Assembly (NCBI RefSeq): GCF_000235505.1
Contig: NZ_JH379027.1
Span: 878,004-942,003 of the forward strand
Origin: Hungatella hathewayi WAL-18680
GTDB taxonomy: Bacteria > Bacillota > Clostridia > Lachnospirales > Lachnospiraceae
Length of the DNA stretch: 64,000 nt
Direction of reading: 5' to 3'
A model generated the notes under the pieces. It saw only the letters and a list, made by a program, of their open reading frames with translations. It searched no databases and was not told where the DNA came from. A program made the position numbers and the translations under genes. Below are positions 1 to 7,068 of this stretch, one piece after another; position 1 is the stretch's first letter; each line of letters begins with the position of its first letter.

Positions 1-3000
1 TCGTTCTTAAAACAGGTGCGGGAAGTCTGTGGTGACTGCCAGGAGATACACCGGCTGACAAATCAATATGAGAGTATTGGCAGGGTCTTCCGGGAAGCCG
101 GGGTAAGCCTTGGAAAACTGCGGACGGTGACGGCGCAGGGGGAGAAGGAGACGGGAGCGGATGAGCAGACGGTTCCGCTGTACCGCGAAATCTACCGCCG
201 GCTGGATACCCGGAGGATTTATAGGGAACTTCGCTGTTTTCATCAAAACCAGTTCGGCGGAAGCCAGGTGGATGAGACCTGCCGGTTTGCGGAATATGAG
301 AGGACAGAGCTGGAACTGGCATGTTCAGAAGCGGGAACTGCGGCAATGGAGCGGTTGCAGGGAATCCCGGAGCGTGTCAATCCCTACGAACTGTCGGAGC
401 AAACGGCTGGCGGCGGAACCGGTGGAAATGCTGTGGAGCAGATGAAGAGCCGGATGGTCAGCGCTGTGTTTCTGAATCTGGCGGAGCAGACCTACGCACA
501 GCGGCTGGAAATGCAGGCGGATATCCGGCGTGAGTGGACCGACTTTCGGTTTGCGTTCCGGGAGACGGTGGCAAACACGTTGAAACGGTTTGAGAACTAT
601 CACCGGGAAGGACGGCGTCTGGTAGAGCGGGTGAAGAGTTATCAGCGGGAGATACGGGCGCTGCGGCGGGAGGAGGAGATGTTTCTTACCCGGCTGGAGA
701 GTCTGGTGGACAGCAGTAAACGTTCTGAAGACGGAACAGAGAATGTTCGGGAGACACTTCTGAAATCCATGGAGCTTTTGCTGGATGTGAGAGCTGGCGG
801 GGAATCCGGTGCTGGGATAAGCGGGAAGGAACCGGCAAATCATCAGGAGAGCGGGACGGAGTTTCCTGCGTTGGTTGAAAGGCGTCTTGTGGACGAGGTG
901 TCTGCTGGCGTGCATGAGCCGGCGGCAGTCCGGGAGACGCCAGAGAGCGGAATCTGGGAAAATGGAGCGGTTATCAAAGAATTGACTGCGGCGCAAGGGC
1001 AGGAGGAAAAAATGGCATCGGAGAGTCCGGTGGAACTGACGTTTCTCCGGGAGGAGAAGGGCGTTGAGGACCATTGGGAGGCAGCCGGGATACCGGCGGA
1101 GCCGGGCGCCGATTCTTCGGTACAGGCTGCGCGAATAGAAGAATCACCGGTAGAATTGCCGGGGCAGATTGCGGCAGTGATAGAGCGGGTGGAGCGGATT
1201 GCCAGAAGATGGAAAAACATGACGGTTTTTCGCCCTATTTGGGAAGCCGGGATGGATGGAGATATAAAAGAAGTGCGGACGCAGGCATGGAGAGAGAATC
1301 CACCATCAGGAAATCAATTCCTGCAGGCGAAGGCAAAAGAAGAGTCTTCGGAATCAACCCCTATCCCGGCTGTGGATATGAAACTGCTGGAGGATAATCC
1401 GAGACTGGTTGGAGAGAAATCCGCCGCTGAAACTCCGGAGCAGGAGCAGGCGCACCAAACATTGGAATCACAGATGGCGCAGCTGGCCCGTGAGGTGATG
1501 GACAGGAAGGAACAGCAAAAGATTCTGCTGGAACGGCAGAAGGAGAAACAGCCTTCCGGGATCTCCATGGCTTTGCGGACCGGAGAGACAAAAAATGCTG
1601 GGGAAGTATTCGGAACCCGTCATGGAGAGACGCTCTTCCAGGGGGAAGATGGAAGAAACCGGGAAAACGCAGACCGGACGCAGCCGGAGGCATTGGCGGA
1701 GCCAGGAAAGATGGTCACTCCTCTGGAACTGGAACTGGCCAAAGCTGCGGCACAGAACGAAGACATGTTCCCACAGGAGATGTGGGAGAGGGATGGGAAA
1801 GCCCGTGAAATAGAAAAATATATCCGGAAAATCATGGGACCGGCAGTGCCGGAACCCCTGGGATATTCTCAAAAGCAGCTGTTAAAAACAGTAGAAACCG
1901 CAGGAGCAGCAGGAACAGTAAAGATAGTGGGATTGGCCGGGGATACGTTAAAGCGGCCGGACCACTTGGAACATCAGAGTCCTCCGGTGGGCGGCATTCC
2001 GGAGAAAATCCAGGCTACATTCGATAAAATCGGAGCGCAGACAGCGTTGGGATATCAGGAAGTGACGGAAAAACAGCTGTTAAAAACGGTGGAATCCCAA
2101 ACGGAGCGGATAGACCTGAAGCTTGCCCGGGATGGAGCGGGGAGTGTGGACATTTCCAACCAGGAGCCATCACGGACGATAGAGCATGAGCAGGAAATCA
2201 AGCAGTATTTAGATAAAATCAATGAGCAGAATGTGAGAAGATACCGGGAACTATCGGAAAAGTCGATAAAAAGACCCACTGGGCCGGTGAAAAAGATGCC
2301 GGATATGGAGCGGATGCGCAGGGAGGCCAAGCTGGCCCTGACGGATCCGGAAAAAATGATATCGGGGTTCTATCTGTCCCAGTCATCCAGGGAGGAGCCT
2401 GGGGATGAGAAGGATAGGGAACGGCAGCGTCTGGAAGTGATTTTGAGGCAGGCGGATGATACCACCAGATATATTTATGAGCAGATATGGAATTACGGGG
2501 AAGGAAACGGCGCGGGCCAGGCGGCGTCCTCCGTAAGGCCGGTGACGCCGATTCAGCTGGTCACGGATATCAACAGAGTGATGGAGGAGAAACAGAGCCG
2601 GATGCTTCTCACCAACCGGGAATATGGGGAGGAGCCGGAGGCTTCGGCCTTTGTAATGGGGGCTGTGGCAGACAGGGCTGCGATGATGCAGCTGCCTGGG
2701 AACACGGCAAAGGGCGGGGAGACATTGGAGGTCCCGGCGGCTTCCATGATTTACAAACAGACGCCCCCGCCAGTGAATGAAGAATTGTTAGAACAGCTGG
2801 TCCAAAAGCAGGAAGTCCAGGTGAAGAAAGAAGTTACGACCTCCGTCAGTGAGTCGGTCATCCGGCAGCAGGCGGAGGTGGTAAAGCAGGCGGAAACCAT
2901 GAAAAACCACTCGGCCCAGGAGCTTCAGGAGCTGATAGAGAAAGGGATAACCAGGCAGATGGGGACCATTTCCGAGAAGGTGTATCACAGGCTGGAGAAA

Positions 3001-3036
3001 CGGCTGGAACATGAGAGAGCCAGGCGCGGCCGGTAA
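1..3036 (+). CDS. Large charged coiled-coil protein of the eCIS operon (5' end outside the window)
   Basis: The frame is open from base 1, so the true start is probably upstream; 1011 residues are visible, with a GTG at 16 as the first possible internal start. I do not recognise a family. It is rich in Glu, Arg and Gln, with no signal peptide or membrane segment. Residues about 165-245 and the last 90 residues look like coiled coil, and the middle is low-complexity and probably disordered. Around residues 620-760 a unit ending in KQLLKTVE recurs. It lies 30 bases upstream of the first tube-family gene in the same direction. Length, coiled coil and position would fit a tape-measure or scaffold protein, but that is inference from context only. 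Confidence 0.6.
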   Translation, partial: SFLKQVREVCGDCQEIHRLTNQYESIGRVFREAGVSLGKLRTVTAQGEKETGADEQTVPLYREIYRRLDTRRIYRELRCFHQNQFGGSQVDETCRFAEYERTELELACSEAGTAAMERLQGIPERVNPYELSEQTAGGGTGGNAVEQMKSRMVSAVFLNLAEQTYAQRLEMQADIRREWTDFRFAFRETVANTLKRFENYHREGRRLVERVKSYQREIRALRREEEMFLTRLESLVDSSKRSEDGTENVRETLLKSMELLLDVRAGGESGAGISGKEPANHQESGTEFPALVERRLVDEVSAGVHEPAAVRETPESGIWENGAVIKELTAAQGQEEKMASESPVELTFLREEKGVEDHWEAAGIPAEPGADSSVQAARIEESPVELPGQIAAVIERVERIARRWKNMTVFRPIWEAGMDGDIKEVRTQAWRENPPSGNQFLQAKAKEESSESTPIPAVDMKLLEDNPRLVGEKSAAETPEQEQAHQTLESQMAQLAREVMDRKEQQKILLERQKEKQPSGISMALRTGETKNAGEVFGTRHGETLFQGEDGRNRENADRTQPEALAEPGKMVTPLELELAKAAAQNEDMFPQEMWERDGKAREIEKYIRKIMGPAVPEPLGYSQKQLLKTVETAGAAGTVKIVGLAGDTLKRPDHLEHQSPPVGGIPEKIQATFDKIGAQTALGYQEVTEKQLLKTVESQTERIDLKLARDGAGSVDISNQEPSRTIEHEQEIKQYLDKINEQNVRRYRELSEKSIKRPTGPVKKMPDMERMRREAKLALTDPEKMISGFYLSQSSREEPGDEKDRERQRLEVILRQADDTTRYIYEQIWNYGEGNGAGQAASSVRPVTPIQLVTDINRVMEEKQSRMLLTNREYGEEPEASAFVMGAVADRAAMMQLPGNTAKGGETLEVPAASMIYKQTPPPVNEELLEQLVQKQEVQVKKEVTTSVSESVIRQQAEVVKQAETMKNHSAQELQELIEKGITRQMGTISEKVYHRLEKRLEHERARRGR
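1861..2290 (+). repeat. Degenerate internal repeat in the large eCIS protein
   Basis: Two copies of a segment encoding KQLLKTVE (near 1873 and 2071) are nearly identical in DNA as well as protein. A third, more diverged copy (RYRELSEKSIKRP) begins near 2240. Each follows a GY or RY dipeptide, and the second and third are preceded by a DKI..Q motif. Spacing between copies is roughly 180-200 bases, about 63 residues. This suggests a repeated helical unit. Confidence 0.5.
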
Positions 3037-3066
3037 ATTTCGGAGAATGAGAAGGAGGGAGCAGCT

Positions 3067-3825
3067 ATGAGTGTCGGAAATGATTTGCTCAACAGCGTGA
3101 TTGGCAGCACGGAATCAGCAGTCATCAAGATTCATGATTACCGGAACGCGGCGGCGGTTCCAACGGTTCCGAACCGGAATGCCCTTGGCTTAAACGACAT
3201 CAATTCTATCCTGGAGTCGGGAAATCCGGTGCCATCCACGGCGCTTGCGGAGGAGGCGAAGCTGTTTACCGTGCAGTTTAATCCATCGGAGATGACTTTG
3301 TCCGCCAAGGGCGAACAGGTGAAAAAACAGTCATCCGAGCAGAAGGCGGGAGAGCCTGTGACGGCGGTGAGTTACACGGTGGAGCCGCCGACGGTGACGT
3401 TCTCTGTGAAACTGATATTTGACCATGTGATGAACCAGGATGCATTTCTGGCGGATAAGATTATTCCGACGGCCGCCATGGCTGCCGGAAATGTGATGAA
3501 ATTGACGCCGAAGGTTTATTCGGTGCGGCCGGAAATTGAAGGGCTGCTGGCGGTTTTACAGAACCGTTATACCAGACTTATCACCTTTCAATGGGGGGAC
3601 TTTTCATTTACCGGTTCGCTGGAAAACGTGGATGCGGAGTATACCATGTTCTCCATATCCGGGCGGCCAATTCGTGGAACGGTGTCGCTGGATATCTCCC
3701 AGAGCTGTGCCTATGAGACCATGGTCCGCTGGCAGAATGATTATAAAAAGGCATTTGGAAGCGGAGTGGCAGACTTGACGACTACCTCCCAGAAGCTGGG
3801 CAGCATTTTGAATCTGCCGGTGTGA
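3067..3825 (+). CDS. Contractile injection system tube-family protein (first copy)
   Basis: 252 residues. It carries the CIS_tube signature: VQFNPSEMTLS near residue 78, then a VKLIF strand, DAFLADK, VRPEIEGLL and SGRPIRGTVSLDI. In Afp/PVC-type systems this fold is found in Afp7/Pvc7-like proteins that join the inner tube to the hub and usually end in a LysM domain; no LysM is visible here. The start is supported by AAGGAGGG seven bases upstream. It is homologous throughout the core to the next gene. Assignment as tube or hub-adaptor is family knowledge; which of the two paralogs takes which position is unknown. Confidence 0.85.
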   Translation: MSVGNDLLNSVIGSTESAVIKIHDYRNAAAVPTVPNRNALGLNDINSILESGNPVPSTALAEEAKLFTVQFNPSEMTLSAKGEQVKKQSSEQKAGEPVTAVSYTVEPPTVTFSVKLIFDHVMNQDAFLADKIIPTAAMAAGNVMKLTPKVYSVRPEIEGLLAVLQNRYTRLITFQWGDFSFTGSLENVDAEYTMFSISGRPIRGTVSLDISQSCAYETMVRWQNDYKKAFGSGVADLTTTSQKLGSILNLPV

Positions 3826-3904
3826 CGGGGCTGAAGAAAGCTGACCAAGTGAAAACCGGTCAGGTGAGAGGCAGATTAGATGAAAGACAAAAGGAGGAGC
3901 AGTT

Positions 3905-4612
3905 ATGGCGATGGAAATACCGGCGAAAGCGCTGCTGGTAATCAAGGGGACGCCCAGCCGGGCCACGGTGCCCGGGGCGAAAAATATACAGGCGATGCAG
4001 AAGGTTCTGTCGGGACTTCCGGTGACGGTGGACTGTGCGCAGAGTGAAATCATGCGCGTCCAGTATAATCCATCTTCCCTGTCCATCCGGGCCCATGCCC
4101 AGAGTATCAAGGTCAATTCCATGCAGAAACCGGGGGAAACCGCAGGAGTGAGGCAGGAGGAGGAGCCTCCATCCATTGAGCTTTCGGTCAAGCTGGTGTT
4201 CACCGCGGTGAATTCCAAAGACGCTTTTATGGCAGATAAATTCCGGCTTTCAGCAGGTGACGCGGTGTCGGATGGCGTTGCCATTGCCAAGGCCGTCAAT
4301 GGCGGTTACACGGTTCGCCCACAGATTGACGGACTGATGGGAGTGATTATGGATATGGATACGAGAGGGGTGGCATTTGTCTGGCAGGACATGGTGTTTG
4401 AAGGCCAGGTGAGCAGTCTTAGAAGTTCTTATAATATGTTCAATATGTCAGGGAATCCCATCAGTGGTTCCATTGATATGAGTATTACCCAGAATATCAG
4501 CGAGGCGTCCGTCACCGCCTGGGACAAGGCGCTGGATAAGTGCTTTACCTCAGGGATGGCAGGGAAGAATCCACTGGAGAAGGCCGGCAATCTGATAAAT
4601 CTTAATCTCTGA
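3905..4612 (+). CDS. Contractile injection system tube-family protein (second copy)
   Basis: 235 residues, paralog of the gene just upstream: VQYNPSSLSI, VKLVF, DAFMADKF, VRPQIDGLMG and SGNPISGSIDMSI align in order with the first copy. The N-terminus is shorter and the identity is moderate, so the duplication is old rather than recent. An AAAGGAGG ribosome site precedes the ATG. No LysM domain or signal peptide. It probably forms a ring between the inner tube and the gpD-like hub encoded next. A 79-base gap separates the two copies. Confidence 0.85.
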   Translation: MAMEIPAKALLVIKGTPSRATVPGAKNIQAMQKVLSGLPVTVDCAQSEIMRVQYNPSSLSIRAHAQSIKVNSMQKPGETAGVRQEEEPPSIELSVKLVFTAVNSKDAFMADKFRLSAGDAVSDGVAIAKAVNGGYTVRPQIDGLMGVIMDMDTRGVAFVWQDMVFEGQVSSLRSSYNMFNMSGNPISGSIDMSITQNISEASVTAWDKALDKCFTSGMAGKNPLEKAGNLINLNL

Positions 4613-4632
4613 CGGCAGAAAGGATGGGCGGC

Positions 4633-5778
4633 ATGACATCGGGAATTTCATACAAAAGTCTGGCTCAGAAATACGGTGATTTCGGTTTCCCGGTTGCGGA
4701 GTTTACGATAAAGGGAAAGACATTTTCAAAAAATAAAGAAGGGTTTCTCATCGAGAATCTGGAGATTGAGCTGGTCTGCGGCTTTGAGGCATCCGTGGCG
4801 GAATTTTATATTTATCACTGTTTTGACCAGGCTGCGGGTCAGTTTCTGGCGGACAAACTCTCCAATTACGTGGAGCTGGGAGCGGAGATTTTCATCAGTA
4901 TCGGTTATCTGAGGGAGCTGACGGAGGTGTTTCGCGGAGCTGTGGTGGGAATGGAGTATGGCTATGAGAACGGAGACCTTCCGTTCGTCAAGGTGACAGC
5001 CATGGATATCAAAGGAGTCATGATGGCAAACTGCTATTCCATGCAGTTGAAATCCAGGTCCTACGGGGAGGCGGTGCGGGAGATTTTGAGCAAGCCGGCC
5101 TACACGAAGCTGGCCTCGGATTTAAAGGTGAGTGATACTCCGGATAAAAAGCAAAAGGACGACAAAGCGTCCTCCTACACGGTGGAAATGACGGCGGAGA
5201 GCGATTATGAATTTGTGGTGAAGGCGGCCAAGCGGTTTCACTATGAATTTTATGTGGAGCGGGGGACGGTCTATTTCCGGAAGGCAAAAAGCAGAACGGA
5301 AATTCTGACGGAGCTTGGAATTGGTCAGGGATTGGTTTCCTTCCACATTGGTTACAGTCTGACCGGGCTGGTGGAGACGGTGGAGGCCCGCTCTGTGGAT
5401 GTAGGCACCGGGAAAATGATGAGCGCTTCGGGGAAACGGGATGGAAAACTCTCCCCCGGAAACCAGGCGGTCAAGCTGCTGAAAAAGAGCCGGATGGTAT
5501 ATCTGGACGCTTCCGCGGTTTCCCAGGAGCAGCTGAATGCGAGAAGTGAATATCTGCTGGAAACGATGGGGTATCGGTTTGGGGAGCTTCAGTGTGAGTG
5601 TGTGGGAATTCCGGATTTAATGCCTGGGCGTTTTATCCGGGTGACCGGGCTTGGCGAGGTAGTGTCGAATCGGTTTTATATTACGAAGGTGGTTCACCGG
5701 TTTGGGGAGCAGGGGTACGGCACGACGCTGACCGGCTCCATCGACCGGCTGGAAGAATCACTGCCAGGAGGATTTTGA
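4633..5778 (+). CDS. Phage late-control gene D-like hub protein (VgrG N-terminal half)
   Basis: About 381 residues from ATG 4633, preferred over ATG 4624 because AAAGG at 4619-4623 is well spaced from it. The sequence has the gpD/VgrG hub pattern: an N-terminal barrel (EFTIKGKTF, ENLEIELVCGFEAS), a middle SDYEFVVKAAKRFHYEF segment typical of the second hub barrel, and a C-terminal barrel ending in GTTLTGSIDRL. It should form the trimeric baseplate hub under the tube. The OB-fold and spike are not part of this protein but are encoded by the next gene, whose ATG overlaps this stop by one base, so the two are translationally coupled. Confidence 0.85.
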   Translation: MTSGISYKSLAQKYGDFGFPVAEFTIKGKTFSKNKEGFLIENLEIELVCGFEASVAEFYIYHCFDQAAGQFLADKLSNYVELGAEIFISIGYLRELTEVFRGAVVGMEYGYENGDLPFVKVTAMDIKGVMMANCYSMQLKSRSYGEAVREILSKPAYTKLASDLKVSDTPDKKQKDDKASSYTVEMTAESDYEFVVKAAKRFHYEFYVERGTVYFRKAKSRTEILTELGIGQGLVSFHIGYSLTGLVETVEARSVDVGTGKMMSASGKRDGKLSPGNQAVKLLKKSRMVYLDASAVSQEQLNARSEYLLETMGYRFGELQCECVGIPDLMPGRFIRVTGLGEVVSNRFYITKVVHRFGEQGYGTTLTGSIDRLEESLPGGF

Positions 5779-6587
5779 TGAGTTTATATGACGTGATGGA
5801 TGGAATGACAGAGAGAAACGTTACAAAGAGTGTTACCGGGGATAACCGTATGTTTGGAGTGGCTGTGGGACGTGTGACAAAAAATTATAACAAGGATGCT
5901 CCGGGCCGGGTCTGTGTGGAGATTTTGGACAGGGACCATGAGGCCAATGAGCTTTTGTGGGTCAGGGTAGCGATGCCCTACGCTGGAAAAAAATCGGGAA
6001 GCTATTCCATGCCGGAAGTGGGAGACCTGGTGATAGTTATATTTTTAGATGGAAATTTTGATTCTCCAATTGTGTATGCCGCTGTTTTTCCTGATGGAAG
6101 CTCCACGGTAAGCCGCTATGCAGATGAGGACAACCAGTATAAGGCGCTGATTGATTCCTGTCATGGAAATAGAATCGTCGTTGAGGACAACAAAGAGGGG
6201 GACGGGGACAAGGATAAGGTTACTATTGAGACAGCCAAAAAGAAGCACCTGTTTCTTATGGACAACGAAAATATGAAAGTGGTCATGCAGGACCAGAATG
6301 GGAAAAACCGGTATGAAATGCGGACAGAAGACGGGCGGACAGAAATTGTGGCGGAGAAAGAACTGGTGATACTGGTAGGGGATGACATTTCCATGAAGAT
6401 GGGAAATGGACGGATTACGGTGAAGGCGAAGGAAGTTGTGTTTGAGACTAGCGGCCAGATGAAGTTACAGTCAAATGGAACGCTGTCGGGAAAAGGCGCC
6501 CAGGTGATGATGGAAGGGGATTCCATGGTGAAGCTGGAGAGCAGCGGGATACTTAAGATTGCCGGGACACCGGTGAAGGTAGGTTAG
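5778..6587 (+). CDS. Baseplate assembly protein V-like spike (VgrG C-terminal half)
   Basis: 269 residues from ATG 5778, which overlaps the upstream stop. Residues about 20-120 form a gp45/gpV OB-fold domain (GVAVGRVTKNY, WVRVAMPYAG, PEVGDLVIVIFLDGN), as in phage and T6SS spikes. Residues about 125-269 are strand after strand of short alternating hydrophobic and polar repeats with many Met, Lys and Glu, the look of a trimeric beta-helix. No PAAR gene was seen nearby. With the preceding hub it makes a split VgrG, as in P2-like phages and eCIS. Confidence 0.85.
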   Translation: MSLYDVMDGMTERNVTKSVTGDNRMFGVAVGRVTKNYNKDAPGRVCVEILDRDHEANELLWVRVAMPYAGKKSGSYSMPEVGDLVIVIFLDGNFDSPIVYAAVFPDGSSTVSRYADEDNQYKALIDSCHGNRIVVEDNKEGDGDKDKVTIETAKKKHLFLMDNENMKVVMQDQNGKNRYEMRTEDGRTEIVAEKELVILVGDDISMKMGNGRITVKAKEVVFETSGQMKLQSNGTLSGKGAQVMMEGDSMVKLESSGILKIAGTPVKVG

Positions 6588-6639
6588 GAAGTGACAGGCT
6601 GGGAAGAGAAGGACTGGAAGGCCGGACAGGAGGAGAACA

Positions 6640-7068
6640 ATGGCGGACAGGAATTATCTGGGGACGGGGATACGGTTTCCCGTCCAAGCGGATGCGGGTA
6701 CCGGGCGGTTTGCTATGGCATCCGCGGAGGAGAGTGTGAGGGAATCGGTTTATATCATCTTGATGACGGCCAGAGGAGAGCGGTGGATGGAGCCGGGATT
6801 TGGCAGCAATATGAATTCCTACACCTTTATGGATACGTCGGCTACCATGCTCAACCTGATGAGGAGTGATTTGATGACGCAGATTCTCAAGCAGGAGCCG
6901 CGGATATCGGATGTGGAGATTACCTTTGACCAGTCAGGGCAGGAAGGATGTCTGCTGGTCAATGTGGAGTATACCATCAGCGCCCATCACACCAGAGACA
7001 GTCTGGTCTTTCCATTTTATTTGCAGGCAGTGAGGGAGGGGACGGCAGATGGACCTGTTGAGGACTGA
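6640..7068 (+). CDS. gp25/GPW-family baseplate wedge lysozyme-like protein
   Basis: 142 residues of the GPW_gp25 family. Visible marks are RFPVQAD at the N-terminus, the ESVRESVYIIL helix, RGERWMEPGFGSNM, and the conserved EPRISDVEI motif. In contractile particles this protein forms part of the inner baseplate wedge that contacts the first sheath ring. AGGAGG lies just upstream of the ATG. The last 20 bases overlap the next gene, which implies coupled translation. Confidence 0.9.
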   Translation: MADRNYLGTGIRFPVQADAGTGRFAMASAEESVRESVYIILMTARGERWMEPGFGSNMNSYTFMDTSATMLNLMRSDLMTQILKQEPRISDVEITFDQSGQEGCLLVNVEYTISAHHTRDSLVFPFYLQAVREGTADGPVED

